Numbered from the stretch's first letter, positions 35,493 through 46,456 are shown. The stretch: 64,000 nucleotides of DNA from Candidatus Nanopelagicus hibericus (GCF_002288005.1 NZ_CP016771.1:992001-1056000), one strand, 5' to 3'. Notes: generated by a model not told the origin, from the sequence alone. Numbers and translations: made by a program.

Positions 35493-35565
35493 TGCCCCCG
35501 GTGGGGGTCGAACCCACACTTGTGCGATTTTAAGTCGCATGCCTCTGCCGTTGGGCTACAGGGGC
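35493..35565 (-). tRNA. tRNA-Leu (TAA) with a short variable loop
   Basis: The minus strand gives a complete cloverleaf: acceptor GCCCCTG/CGGGGGC, anticodon stem TGCGA/TCGCA with loop CTTAAAA (anticodon TAA), T-arm GTGGG-TTCGACC-CCCAC and discriminator A. CCA is not encoded. The anticodon reads UUA leucine, but the variable region is only 5 bases (CAAGT), whereas bacterial tRNA-Leu is normally a type II tRNA with a long variable arm. Confidence 0.85.
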
Positions 35566-35626
35566 GAATCTTCAGGGGGTAAATCTACCTGCTATTAGTC
35601 GCTAGTAAATCCAGCCAAATCTCACC

Positions 35627-36541
35627 TTACTTAGTGAGTGACCAAGCGATTCCATCCAAAATATCTGACTCTGATGCCACAAACTCACTGACCCCAGTTG
35701 CTGCCATTACCCGTGATAAAACTAAAGCTCCAGCGGTGATTACATCAACTCTTCCGGGGTGCATATATCCCAGGGATGCTAACTCTTCCTTACTTAAAGA
35801 TTGAAATAAACCTGCCACCTTATGCACTGATTGTGCTGAAACTCTAGATAGGTGAATTAAATACCGATCATACTTATCTAATTCTAAAGCTGCTGCTGCA
35901 ACTGTTGTCGCTGTGCCGGCAACTGCAACTAAAGTTTTTGCTTGGGTAATTGGCACCACCGCAGCAGCCTGAGTTATTGCCAGATCAATATCAATAATTG
36001 CTTGCGCAACCTGCGCCATGGAAGGTGGTTGAGTATTCAAGTGTCGCTCACTCATTCGTACGCAGCCGATGTTGACACTTTTTGCGGCAATAACACTTTT
36101 ATCACCATAGACGAATTCAGTTGAACCGCCACCAATATCTACAACTAAAAATGGTGCATCACTTTGCTGCAACTCTTTAGTTGCACCTATATAAGAAAGC
36201 TCTGCCTCCTCCTCTCCTGGTATTACCTCAACCTCTACTCCTAATATATTGCGCACACCATCGATAAATAACGCTCTGTTTGAGGCATCCCTAGTAGCAC
36301 TTGTGGCACAAAACCTTATTTTTTCAACACCCTTGCTGGTAATTTGTTTTGCAAATTGTTCCACTGCAGCAAGAGTTCTTTCAATTGCATCTGGATGAAA
36401 CTTTTTAGTTTGATCTACTCCTTGCCCCAACCTAACAATCTGCATATCCCGTACCACCTCTTTGAAATTTCCATCGGTGATATCTGCGATTAAAAGTCGA
36501 ATTGAGTTAGTGCCGCAATCTATTGCTGCCACCCGAGCCAT
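35627..36541 (-). CDS. ppx: Ppx/GppA family phosphatase
   Basis: This 304-residue exopolyphosphatase/pppGpp phosphatase-type enzyme has the ASKHA ATPase fold. The phosphate loops are visible as IDCGTNSIRLLIADI (6-20) and VVDIGGGSTEFVYGD, with EEAELSYIGATKE between and HPGRVDVITAGALVLSRVM near the end. It is a short, single-core form like Rv1026/Ppx2. It lies immediately after the DUF501 gene in an ftsB-DUF501-ppx series, the usual actinobacterial order beside eno. Confidence 0.92.
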   Translation of the reverse strand: MARVAAIDCGTNSIRLLIADITDGNFKEVVRDMQIVRLGQGVDQTKKFHPDAIERTLAAVEQFAKQITSKGVEKIRFCATSATRDASNRALFIDGVRNILGVEVEVIPGEEEAELSYIGATKELQQSDAPFLVVDIGGGSTEFVYGDKSVIAAKSVNIGCVRMSERHLNTQPPSMAQVAQAIIDIDLAITQAAAVVPITQAKTLVAVAGTATTVAAAALELDKYDRYLIHLSRVSAQSVHKVAGLFQSLSKEELASLGYMHPGRVDVITAGALVLSRVMAATGVSEFVASESDILDGIAWSLTK

Positions 36542-37099
36542 TTAGCGCTCCTCGTTAATTAAATTTTCGATCACCGAACACGGCTTACTTAACCACCACG
36601 GATCAAGTGCGTTTAGTGCTTCATCTCCTAATGGATTAACACCAGTACCAGCTGCTAAGGAGTGTGCAACCAATGAGTGCAGGCATTTGACCCGATCGGG
36701 CATACCGCCTGCAGTAATTCCAGATATCTCTGGTACATCTAAGTTAAGTACCGCAGCTAAGCCATTCCTGGCAGCCTCATAATCAACATGAGCTGCTGCG
36801 TACTCACCAGCTAATTTTGGATCACTTTGCAAGCGCTGGCTCATCTCATTCATCAAGCCAGAACTTTCTAAGGTTGATATAGCGCCAGTTAATCTGGGAC
36901 AGGTTGCGTAATAAAAGGTAGGAAATGGTGTGCCATCTGCCAATCTAGGTGGTGTAGAAACCACATCTGCTTGTCCACAGGGACAACGGTGGGCAACTGC
37001 AGCCACATCTCTGGGATTTCTACCCAATTGAGCAGCGATTGTTTCTAAATCTTTTTCAGTTGGCTGCTGACTTTCAGTGGTACTTTCTAGATTAACCAT
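36542..37099 (-). CDS. DUF501 family protein
   Basis: This 185-residue soluble protein of the DUF501 family shows the typical VAHRCPCGQADVVSTPPRLADGTPFPTFYYATCPRLTGAISTLE opening, the GGMPDRVKCLHSLVAHSLAAG core and a terminal WW(L)SKPC segment. Conserved cysteines suggest metal or disulfide chemistry, but the function is not known. It begins right after the ftsB stop and ends right before the ppx start, so the three genes are co-transcribed. Confidence 0.92.
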   Translation of the reverse strand: MVNLESTTESQQPTEKDLETIAAQLGRNPRDVAAVAHRCPCGQADVVSTPPRLADGTPFPTFYYATCPRLTGAISTLESSGLMNEMSQRLQSDPKLAGEYAAAHVDYEAARNGLAAVLNLDVPEISGITAGGMPDRVKCLHSLVAHSLAAGTGVNPLGDEALNALDPWWLSKPCSVIENLINEER

Positions 37100-37549
37100 T
37101 TACTTATTTACATTTGTGCTGGTGATTGATGAAATTAATCTGGAGTACCAAGGAATACCGATTGGTAGTTGCTCCGAAACTTTAGTGCTCTCATTTTCTA
37201 CCACTGCATCATCTCCCACCACGATATATCTTCGCTCACCTGGGAAAACAAAATGTAATCTCACTCTTGCTTGTTTGGCAACGTAATCAGGATCATCCCA
37301 AAGGGCCAACTCATTTGCTGCCTTTCCTAACATTGCTTTGTTATCTGCTAATTGGGTTTTCAAAGAGTTGATCTGAGCGCGTTGGGTAAAATAATGTTGA
37401 ATTGGCGGAGCAAGTGTGACTGCAAGTGCGAACAAAACTATTCCCACAATTAACGCTCGATTTGATAATCCCCGTTTTTTAAGCCCAGATTGAATTGATT
37501 TGCGCGAGGATTCAATTAATCCCGCTGCAAAAAATCTTCGCTTAACCAT
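37100..37549 (-). CDS. ftsB: septum formation initiator FtsB/DivIC-like
   Basis: This 149-residue bitopic divisome protein has a basic cytoplasmic N-terminus, one helix (ALIVGIVLFALAVTLAPPIQHYF), a coiled coil (QRAQINSLKTQLADNKAMLGKAANELALWDDPDYVAKQAR) with the signature DPDYVAKQARxRLHFVFPGE and a short extracellular tail. It should join FtsQ and FtsL in activating septal wall synthesis. A TAGACT box, overlapping the eno stop, stands 6 bases before its ATG. Confidence 0.93.
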   Translation of the reverse strand: MVKRRFFAAGLIESSRKSIQSGLKKRGLSNRALIVGIVLFALAVTLAPPIQHYFTQRAQINSLKTQLADNKAMLGKAANELALWDDPDYVAKQARVRLHFVFPGERRYIVVGDDAVVENESTKVSEQLPIGIPWYSRLISSITSTNVNK

Positions 37550-37558
37550 ATTGCTAGT

Positions 37559-37561
<3 letters not shown>
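37550..37561 (-). promoter_or_regulatory. leaderless promoter -10 for ftsB, overlapping the eno stop
   Basis: TAGACT on the minus strand (37556-37561) plus 6 bases precedes the ATG at 37549. The first three bases of the box are the eno stop codon TAG. Confidence 0.45.
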
Positions 37562-38845
<1,284 letters not shown>

Positions 38846-38884
38846 CTAACTATTTGTTTGTTACTTGATTTAATGACGGTAATT

Positions 38885-39529
38885 CTACCGCTTCTCATGC
38901 TGCTGAATCTGAGCAATTAACCCTTTAGTGGCGGTGCGAAGTGCAGCCTCAGGATCAACGCCCTTATCAACAGCTTGGCTGATTAAACCAAGGAGAATCA
39001 GGCCAAATTGATCCTGATCAATATTACCTTCAAGTTTGATTGGCTCAGCAATCGGTAACTCATAATTTAATTTATTTAATCGGTAAATTACCTTAGTTGC
39101 CAATGGCAAGGCAGGTTGGGCAAGTGGCACTCCATCAATTGCTGAGCTTCGACCCTTTTCAGCAGCTTTTTGCTTTTCCCAATTTTCCAATACCTCGGCG
39201 CTACCACTAACTGATTCGCCAGCAAATACATGTGGGTGCCTTCTTATTAATTTATCTGCCACCGATTTTGCTACATCCTCAATGTTAAAGGGCTGCTTGG
39301 CATCCTCCTCCGCCATCCGAGAGTGGAAGTAAACTTGCAATAGCAAGTCACCTAACTCCTCCTGCATTGCAGCTCGATCATTGTTTTCAACCGATTCAAT
39401 AAATTCATAAGACTCTTCTAATAAGTATTTAAGAAGAGATGTGTGATCTTGCTCGGCATCCCATGGGCAGCCACCAGGTGAGCGAAGTTTGTCCATTACT
39501 TCGCGCAGTCGAATGAGTTCAGAACTCAT
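38885..39529 (-). CDS. mazG: nucleoside triphosphate pyrophosphohydrolase MazG
   Basis: This 214-residue MazG hydrolyses (d)NTPs, including aberrant ones, to monophosphates. The N-terminal MazG fold carries LRSPGGCPWDAEQDHTSLLKYLLEESYEFIESVE and the EExxE plus D metal-binding motif in EELGDLLLQVYFHSRMAEE. RRHPHVFAGE and NWEKQKAAEKG are also typical. The second domain is weaker, as in actinobacterial single-site enzymes. It lies between the SurA-like lipoprotein and eno, all on the minus strand. Confidence 0.93.
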   Translation of the reverse strand: MSSELIRLREVMDKLRSPGGCPWDAEQDHTSLLKYLLEESYEFIESVENNDRAAMQEELGDLLLQVYFHSRMAEEDAKQPFNIEDVAKSVADKLIRRHPHVFAGESVSGSAEVLENWEKQKAAEKGRSSAIDGVPLAQPALPLATKVIYRLNKLNYELPIAEPIKLEGNIDQDQFGLILLGLISQAVDKGVDPEAALRTATKGLIAQIQQHEKR

Positions 39530-39535
39530 ATTTGT

Positions 39536-40147
39536 TTAAGGAAGTGGGGTTACTGCGCCATCAGTTGCATCACTAGCATCAATGGAGGCGTTGGTTGGAT
39601 TCCACTTGCCATACTTGGGATTTACTTCCACACCTAGTTTGGTTGCCATATCTGTCACCGCTTTTGCTACTAAGGCTGGTGCCTCTGCCTCTGGGGTGCC
39701 AGAGTTAATAAAAAATGCATCTAATCGCTCAGAAATGATCAAGACCTTCAGGTAGGCATCAAGATTTGAGGCTGCAAGATTTGCTCCTACCAATGCGGTT
39801 GGCAACTCACTCTCACCACCAACATTAATTACAATATCGGCTCGCCTAGCTGCTACATCCGCCTTGGTAACAACAATATTTTTTTCCTTTGCAATCTCAT
39901 CTAATAAGGCTGTGACAATTAAGAACTGGGCTTGATCCCGAAGGAGTTCTGGGCCTTGAGTTAATTGCATCGCAGTGGTGTCAATATCTTTTCGGGCAGA
40001 TAATATTTCATCAACAACTTTTTGAATCTGCTGGCCAGAGTAATTAGTTTCGCCGACACTTACACCAGAGCTCATGCTGGCGCAGCTAGTAAGAAGAAGT
40101 ATTGCCAATACTGGTGTGATTATCCGCTTAAGCAATTGCATCCTCAT
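39536..40147 (-). CDS. SurA-like N-terminal domain lipoprotein
   Basis: This exported lipoprotein of 203 residues has a signal peptide ending in LLLTSC, with C22 as the lipidated cysteine. The mature part begins VGETNYSGQQIQKVVDEILSARKDI and resembles the N-terminal chaperone domain of SurA/PrsA (DQAQFLIVTALLDEIAKEKNIVVTKADV). No parvulin isomerase domain is present, so it would act as a holdase-type chaperone, if at all. The ATG overlaps the mfd stop (ATGA), and the mazG gene follows within 6 bases. Confidence 0.8.
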   Translation of the reverse strand: MRMQLLKRIITPVLAILLLTSCASMSSGVSVGETNYSGQQIQKVVDEILSARKDIDTTAMQLTQGPELLRDQAQFLIVTALLDEIAKEKNIVVTKADVAARRADIVINVGGESELPTALVGANLAASNLDAYLKVLIISERLDAFFINSGTPEAEAPALVAKAVTDMATKLGVEVNPKYGKWNPTNASIDASDATDGAVTPLP

Positions 40148-43100
40148 TTTTCTACTATCGGTTGAATAAAATTACGTAGAACTGAATCGACCCACGCAAG
40201 GGTTGAAGTATCTCCTACCTCACCACCTTCTATCCAATTAGGCGCAGTGACTCTTGCAACTAAGAGGGTGGAGCTGCTCATTTTATAAATTGAGCCGGGA
40301 TAAAGCCTACTGAGTTTTATCTGTGCTGACTCAGCAAGTGTGATGGGTGTGAGCCGCAACTGTTTACCAGCGATCGCAATATCCGTTATTCCTAAAGATT
40401 TAGCAAATAATCTCAGTGCTGCCACTTTAAGTAGCTCTGCCGCTGCTGCTGGTAGCTCGCCAAAGCGATCTAACATCTCGGCTCTGATCTCAGCAATCAC
40501 CTCATCACTTTGTGCTTCAGCAATTCGACGATAAAGATCTAGCCGCAATCGCTCTGATTCGATGTACTCAACTGGTAGATGTGCATTTACTGGTAACTCC
40601 ACCTTGCAATCAATATTTTTTGGCTTCTGTACAAAGTAATCACTCTTAAACTCATCAACCGCATCTGCCACCATCCGCATATATAAATCAAAGCCAACCT
40701 CTGCAATATGTCCTGATTGCTCACCACCTAATAAATTTCCAGCACCCCTAATCTCTAAATCCTTCAATGCCACCGCCATACCTGCGCCAAGATCGGTATT
40801 GGTAGCAATTGTGGTCAAGCGGTCATGAGCTAATTGCGTAATTGGTTTATCAGCTGGATAGAAAAAATAAGCGTAAGCCCGTTCACTACTTCGGCCCACC
40901 CGGCCACGTAATTGATGCAATTGTGAAAGGCCAAATAAATCAGAGCGATCCACAATCAAGGTGTTGGCATTTGGAATATCAATACCACTTTCAATAATGG
41001 TGGTGCAAAGAAGCAAATCAAATTGCCGAGTCCAAAAGGCAATAATTACCTCCTCCAGCACCCGCTCATTCATTTGACCATGAGCGATACCAATTTTTAT
41101 GCCAGGAATTAATTTCTTGATCCTCTCGCCAACCGCCTCAATACTTTCCACCCGATTGTGAATATAAAATATTTGTCCATCACGTAATAGTTCACGGTTG
41201 ATCGCAGCGCTCACCTGCTTTTCATCAAAAGCACCCACGTAAGTTAAAACTGGGTGGCGCTCCTCCGGTGGAGTGGTGATATTAGACATCTCTCTTATCC
41301 CAGTTATTGCCATCTCTAAAGTTCTCGGAATTGGTGTTGCCGACATTGCCAATACATCCACATTTGTTCTAGCTTTTTTCAGCTCCTCTTTATGTTCAAC
41401 CCCAAATCGTTGCTCCTCATCAATAACTAGTAATCCTAAGTTTGCAAACTCAACATCTTTAGATAAAAGTCGATGGGTGCCAATTACTACATCAACCACC
41501 CCAGTTTTAATTTCTGCTATAACTTTTTTACTCTCTGCTGGCGTATTAAATCTTGAAAGGGCAGCGATTTTTATTGGAAAGCCGGCGTAGCGATCTGAAA
41601 AAGTATTCATATGTTGCTGCACCAGTAAAGTAGTTGGTACCAATATTGCCACCTGCTTGCTATCTTGCACCGCTTTGAATGCAGCCCTTACCGCAATCTC
41701 AGTTTTTCCATAGCCCACATCACCACAAACAATTCGATCCATTGGATTTGGTTTTTCCATATCCCGCTTAACTTCATCAATAGTTGCTTGCTGATCAATT
41801 GTCTCCACAAATGCAAAGTTATCCTCTAGCTCTTTTTGCCAAGTGGTATCAGCTGAGAATGCATAGCCAGGAGAGCTCATTCGGGCGGCGTAAAGCCTGA
41901 TTAACTCCGCTGCTATTTGTTTAATTGCCTTTCGCGCGCGTCGTTTACTGTTTTGCCAATCAGCACCACCAATTCGGTGGAGTGCGGGTGCCTCACCACC
42001 AACATACTTTGTTACCTGTTCTAAAATATCGGTGGGGACAAATAACTTATCTGCAGGCTGACCACGTTTTGAAGCAGCGTACTCAATAACTAAGTACTCT
42101 CGTGAGATTCCACCAATTGATCTAGTAATTAACTCTAAGTATTTACCAACCCCATGCTGTTCATGCACCACATACTCACCCGCCTTAAGCTCTAATGGAT
42201 CAATCGCTTTTTTGCGTCGAGAGGGCATCCGGGCTAAATCCTTATCAGCAGAGCGTTGACCTGAAATATCCTTATCGGTTATTAACACAGTTTTAAACTC
42301 TTCACTAATAAATCCATGCTTGATATCAGATCTAATTAAGGTTATTAAGTGAGTATTTTCTACCACCTGATCATTAGCAATTATCTGATTTGGTAGATCG
42401 GCGCTACTTAACAACTCTGCAAATCTTTTTAAGGTGCCATTTGCTGATGAGGTGAAAATGACCTGGTACTTATCACTATGCCATTGCTTGATATCAGCGA
42501 TAGCTACTTCATACTTATTACCATAGGTAGTAATTTCTGTCAGAAAATCAAGGCTTATATCCTCTGGCGTAGAGGAGTAAAGATTTAGCTTTCGCAGGTT
42601 GAAATTATGTTTATTGGCTATATCTTTTATTTGATCCAACTCATAAAAGCCACCCCTGCCTAGCTCCTGACTTAAATCAATCGGGGTCTCAACTTTTATC
42701 TCCTGCGACCAAGCCAGGTTGCTCCAAGCGGCAGATAAAAACTCCGCATTGGTTTTAATTAAATCCTTCGCCCGGGATTTGATTCTGGGCTCATCAATTA
42801 AAATTATTTGGCAATTTTTGGGCAGATAATCCAAAATGGATTTGAAATCATCGACTACACCTGCGGCGAGTGATTCCATCCCCTCAAAGGTGATGCCGGC
42901 AATCAGCTTGTCGGTGTACTGGTTTATTTGAGGAAATTTTTCAGCCAACTTTTTTGCTTTGTCCTTCACCCCATCATCAATTAACAACTCCCGACAGGGA
43001 TAGATCAATATCTCAGTGGATACTTTTTCTAATGATCTTTGATCTGACACCGCAAAGTAGGAGATCTCATCGATCTCATCACCAAAAAAATCAATTCGAA

Positions 43101-43632
43101 TTGGATGCTCTTGATCTGCTGGGAATAAATCTAGGATGCCGCCACGGACTGCAAAATCACCACGACGCTCAACGAGATCAGAGCGCACAAAGCCAAGCTT
43201 GCTTAATTTGGCAATTAACTCTGCCATCTCAATCGTGAGAGCTTTAGAAACTTTAATCTGTGATGTTGCTAGATCATTATCAATAATTGGCTGTAGTAAT
43301 GCCCGAATTGAACAAACAATAAATTTGCACTCTTGATTTCGCATTTTATTCAATGCTTTAAATCTCATTGTTACCGTGTCACTTTTTGGACTAAGCCGCT
43401 CGTGCGGCAATGTCTCCCAGGCTGGGAAATTAACCACAGATTGATCACCTTCAAATGCAATAATTTCATTTGCTAACTCTTGCGCCGCCCTAGTTGATTT
43501 TGTCACCAACAAAACTGGCGGCTTTAAGTTTGTAAATATCAGTGAGTGCGCTGCAGCTGGTGCTACTAAATCACCAGGTTGATTGAAGTAATTTTTAATT
43601 GGCACAGAAAGGTGCGAGAGTAGATTTTTCAT
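40144..43632 (-). CDS. mfd: transcription-repair coupling factor Mfd
   Basis: Mfd (about 1162 residues) removes stalled RNA polymerase and recruits UvrA. The UvrB-like module is at the N-terminus (NFPAWETLPHERLSPKSD, RGGILDLFPADQEHPIRIDFFGDEIDEI). The RNA-polymerase-interaction region with EYVVHEQHGVGKYL follows, then the translocase with GDVGYGKTEIAVRAAF (about residue 636), DEEQRFGVEHKE (about 737), SATPIPRTLEMA and QLRGRVGRS, and the C-terminal TRCF domain. The ATG at 43632 has an AAGGAAGG ribosome site. The lipoprotein and mazG follow in the same unit. Confidence 0.96.
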   Translation of the reverse strand: MKNLLSHLSVPIKNYFNQPGDLVAPAAAHSLIFTNLKPPVLLVTKSTRAAQELANEIIAFEGDQSVVNFPAWETLPHERLSPKSDTVTMRFKALNKMRNQECKFIVCSIRALLQPIIDNDLATSQIKVSKALTIEMAELIAKLSKLGFVRSDLVERRGDFAVRGGILDLFPADQEHPIRIDFFGDEIDEISYFAVSDQRSLEKVSTEILIYPCRELLIDDGVKDKAKKLAEKFPQINQYTDKLIAGITFEGMESLAAGVVDDFKSILDYLPKNCQIILIDEPRIKSRAKDLIKTNAEFLSAAWSNLAWSQEIKVETPIDLSQELGRGGFYELDQIKDIANKHNFNLRKLNLYSSTPEDISLDFLTEITTYGNKYEVAIADIKQWHSDKYQVIFTSSANGTLKRFAELLSSADLPNQIIANDQVVENTHLITLIRSDIKHGFISEEFKTVLITDKDISGQRSADKDLARMPSRRKKAIDPLELKAGEYVVHEQHGVGKYLELITRSIGGISREYLVIEYAASKRGQPADKLFVPTDILEQVTKYVGGEAPALHRIGGADWQNSKRRARKAIKQIAAELIRLYAARMSSPGYAFSADTTWQKELEDNFAFVETIDQQATIDEVKRDMEKPNPMDRIVCGDVGYGKTEIAVRAAFKAVQDSKQVAILVPTTLLVQQHMNTFSDRYAGFPIKIAALSRFNTPAESKKVIAEIKTGVVDVVIGTHRLLSKDVEFANLGLLVIDEEQRFGVEHKEELKKARTNVDVLAMSATPIPRTLEMAITGIREMSNITTPPEERHPVLTYVGAFDEKQVSAAINRELLRDGQIFYIHNRVESIEAVGERIKKLIPGIKIGIAHGQMNERVLEEVIIAFWTRQFDLLLCTTIIESGIDIPNANTLIVDRSDLFGLSQLHQLRGRVGRSSERAYAYFFYPADKPITQLAHDRLTTIATNTDLGAGMAVALKDLEIRGAGNLLGGEQSGHIAEVGFDLYMRMVADAVDEFKSDYFVQKPKNIDCKVELPVNAHLPVEYIESERLRLDLYRRIAEAQSDEVIAEIRAEMLDRFGELPAAAAELLKVAALRLFAKSLGITDIAIAGKQLRLTPITLAESAQIKLSRLYPGSIYKMSSSTLLVARVTAPNWIEGGEVGDTSTLAWVDSVLRNFIQPIVEK

Positions 43633-43670
43633 AACCACCTTCCTTGCTAGATTTCTACGCCAAACGCCGT

Positions 43671-43702
43671 TTACCCCCGCTTCATAAATGAAGGGGGGTT
43701 AA
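43671..43702. repeat. palindromic hairpin between mfd and ppc
   Basis: CTTCAT-AA-ATGAAG (43680-43693) is flanked by CCCC/GGGG and TTA/TAA pairs, giving 13 pairs with two mismatches. It is in the mfd leader and about 90 bases upstream of ppc. No T-run follows on either strand, so it is more likely a regulatory palindrome than a terminator. Confidence 0.5.
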
Positions 43703-43789
43703 CAACCTGGCCAATTCTACGACCCCAACCACTGGGGTATTTGCCATAAAGGTGCGCCTAGAAATATTTAAACCTGTAATGATTACGCC

Positions 43790-46456
43790 ATGACCGCTGC
43801 CGCCGACAACACTGATTTGCGTAATGATGTTCGCAAATTGGCAGATCTATTAGGCCAAACCTTAGCTAGGCAAGAGGGTGATGATCTTTTGGCATTGGTT
43901 GAATCTGTTCGACTTTCAGTGCGCCAAGGTCAGCAAGATGAAATATTAAGTAAATTAACCGACTCGCAAACAATCTCCTTGGTGCGAGCGTTTAGTACCT
44001 TTTTTAATCTAGCAAATGTTGCCGAACAGGTTAACCGTGCGAAAGATATTGCCGGTACTCACGCCAAGACAGAGGGTTGGTTAGGCAGAGCGGTTAGTAA
44101 TATTTTAAAGGCGCAGGAGAGTAATAAGGATTTCACAACCAAGGATTTGCAAAGTTGGCTAGAAAATTTCTCTGTTAGACCAGTTTTCACCGCACATCCA
44201 ACTGAGGCGGCAAGACGTTCAGTATTAAGCAAAATGACCACAATTGCGCAATTGCTGACTCAACCTGAGAGTCAAATAAAAAATGACAGACTTGCAGAGA
44301 GTATTGATTTGTTGTGGCAAACCGATGAGTTGCGGTTAGGTAGACCAGAGCCTTTAGATGAAGCGGTTAATTCAATCTACTATCTAGATGAACTCCTCCA
44401 CGAAACTGTTCCTGAGGTGCTGGCGGAGTTTGTTAATGAAATTAAAAGATTAGGTGTAGAGCTGCCGCTCTCCGCCCGGCCATTAAGGTTTGGCACTTGG
44501 ATTGGTGGCGATCGAGATGGTAATCCAAATATCACAGCCGAGGTAACAAAGGAGACGGTGCTGCTACAAAATGCGCACTTTACAAGAAGCTTATCCCTAC
44601 ACCTTGATGAGTTACGACAAGCACTTTCAATTTCGACAAAATTAGTTGGTGTCTCACCTCAACTTACGGATTCAGTTGCGCTGGATCTAAAAAATCTGCC
44701 AGAAATAGAGGATCGATACCGGCGTATCAATGTGGAGGAGCCTTATCGATTAAAGGCAACTGCGATTGGGCATAAATTAATTTTAACTAGAGTGCGGCAC
44801 GCAGCCGGCTTGCCACATTTTCCAGGCAGAGATTACAAAGATACTGCAGAGCTAATCGCTGATTTTGAAATTATGCGAAACTCACTGCTAGCAAATAATG
44901 GTGAATTAATTGGCAATGGCTTACTTGAGCGGATTATCAGATCAATTAATGGCTTTGGATTAACCCACGCCACAATGGATATCAGGGAGCACTCTGGGGT
45001 TCACCGCCAATTAATAAAACAGATATTTGGTGGTGATGATGCAAAAACTATTAATGAGAGATTACTTGATACGGCAAATCCCGGTACAAAACAGCTTGAC
45101 CCTGCAGGTGAGAGGTGTTTGCAGAGTTTTCTAGCAATTGATCAATTAATTGAGCAGTTTGGAGCTGAGGTAATTGAGAGCTACATAATCTCCATGGTCA
45201 AATCTGCAGATGATGTAATGGCAGCAGTGTTGATTGCAAAATTAGCTGGCTTAATTTCAATTACCGGGGATAAGAAATTTGCCAAAATTGGCTTTGTGCC
45301 ACTGCTAGAAACAGTTACTGAGCTGCGAAATGCGGACAAGATACTAGATGAGCTGCTAAGTAATCAGAGTTATCGCATGATTATCACAATGCGCGGTCAG
45401 GTGCAGGAGGTAATGCTTGGTTACTCAGATTCAAATAAAGATGCTGGCATAACTACTAGCCAATGGGAGATCCATAAGGCACAGCGCAAATTACGAGATG
45501 TTGCGATAAAGCATGGAGTTAAGTTGCGATTATTTCACGGTCGTGGTGGATCAGTTGGTCGCGGCGGCGGGCCAACATATGACGCACTTATTGCTTTGCC
45601 TTGGGGATCCATTGATGGCCAAATAAAAATGACGGAACAAGGTGAGGTTATCTCCGATAAATTTGGCTTGCCATCTTTGGCAAAAGAAAATCTTGAGTTA
45701 ACTCTAGCCGCAGCTCTTGAGGCGACAGTATTAAATAGAAAACCAAGACAATCCTCCGGTGATTTAAATAGCTGGAGTGAGTGCATGGATTTAATTAGTG
45801 ATAGCGCCTATAAGTGTTATCGAAATCTGCTGGAGGATCCAGATCTTCCTGCCTACTTCTACGCCTCAACACCGGTTGAGCAATTAGGAAATATGTATTT
45901 GGGATCTAGACCATCACGCAGACCAGATTCAGCTGCTGATCTAGAATCACTAAGAGCAATACCTTGGGTATTTGGCTGGACACAATCTAGACAAATTGTG
46001 CCGGGTTGGTATGGGGTGGGATCAGGACTTAAGGCTGCAAGATTGGCGGGTAAATCAGATCTACTTCACACCTTATTTACCCAGTGGCACTTCTTTCGAA
46101 CATTTATCAGTAATGTAGAGATGACAGTTGCTAAGACAGATTTACTTATTGCCCAACGGTATGTGCAAACGTTGGTTGATCCTTCACTGCACAAAATATT
46201 TGATCTTATAAAAGCTGAGTTTGAATTAACTGTTAGTGAGATTTTATTATTAAGTAAGAAGAGTGAGATTTTGGGTAATCAGCCAATTCTGGCAAGAACC
46301 TTGCAGGTAAGAGATACCTATCTGGCGCCAATTCAATTACTGCAAATATCCTTACTCAAGCGGGTGCGCTCTCAAAAAGAGGTAGATCCGCTGCTAGCCC
46401 GAGCGTTACTTTTAACCATAAATGGTGTTGCGGCAGGTTTGCGCAATACTGGCTGA
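43790..46456 (+). CDS. ppc: phosphoenolpyruvate carboxylase
   Basis: PEP carboxylase (888 residues) makes oxaloacetate from PEP and bicarbonate, an anaplerotic step. The catalytic His is in FTAHPTEAARRS (about residue 135), WIGGDRDGNPNIT and GFGLTHATMDIREHSGVH follow, VMLGYSDSNKDAGITTSQWEIHKAQ and LRLFHGRGGSVGRGGGP (about 583) form the active site, and the C-terminus ends RNTG as is typical. ppdK starts 33 bases downstream, so both enzymes of PEP use are co-expressed. Confidence 0.97.
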   Translation: MTAAADNTDLRNDVRKLADLLGQTLARQEGDDLLALVESVRLSVRQGQQDEILSKLTDSQTISLVRAFSTFFNLANVAEQVNRAKDIAGTHAKTEGWLGRAVSNILKAQESNKDFTTKDLQSWLENFSVRPVFTAHPTEAARRSVLSKMTTIAQLLTQPESQIKNDRLAESIDLLWQTDELRLGRPEPLDEAVNSIYYLDELLHETVPEVLAEFVNEIKRLGVELPLSARPLRFGTWIGGDRDGNPNITAEVTKETVLLQNAHFTRSLSLHLDELRQALSISTKLVGVSPQLTDSVALDLKNLPEIEDRYRRINVEEPYRLKATAIGHKLILTRVRHAAGLPHFPGRDYKDTAELIADFEIMRNSLLANNGELIGNGLLERIIRSINGFGLTHATMDIREHSGVHRQLIKQIFGGDDAKTINERLLDTANPGTKQLDPAGERCLQSFLAIDQLIEQFGAEVIESYIISMVKSADDVMAAVLIAKLAGLISITGDKKFAKIGFVPLLETVTELRNADKILDELLSNQSYRMIITMRGQVQEVMLGYSDSNKDAGITTSQWEIHKAQRKLRDVAIKHGVKLRLFHGRGGSVGRGGGPTYDALIALPWGSIDGQIKMTEQGEVISDKFGLPSLAKENLELTLAAALEATVLNRKPRQSSGDLNSWSECMDLISDSAYKCYRNLLEDPDLPAYFYASTPVEQLGNMYLGSRPSRRPDSAADLESLRAIPWVFGWTQSRQIVPGWYGVGSGLKAARLAGKSDLLHTLFTQWHFFRTFISNVEMTVAKTDLLIAQRYVQTLVDPSLHKIFDLIKAEFELTVSEILLLSKKSEILGNQPILARTLQVRDTYLAPIQLLQISLLKRVRSQKEVDPLLARALLLTINGVAAGLRNTG

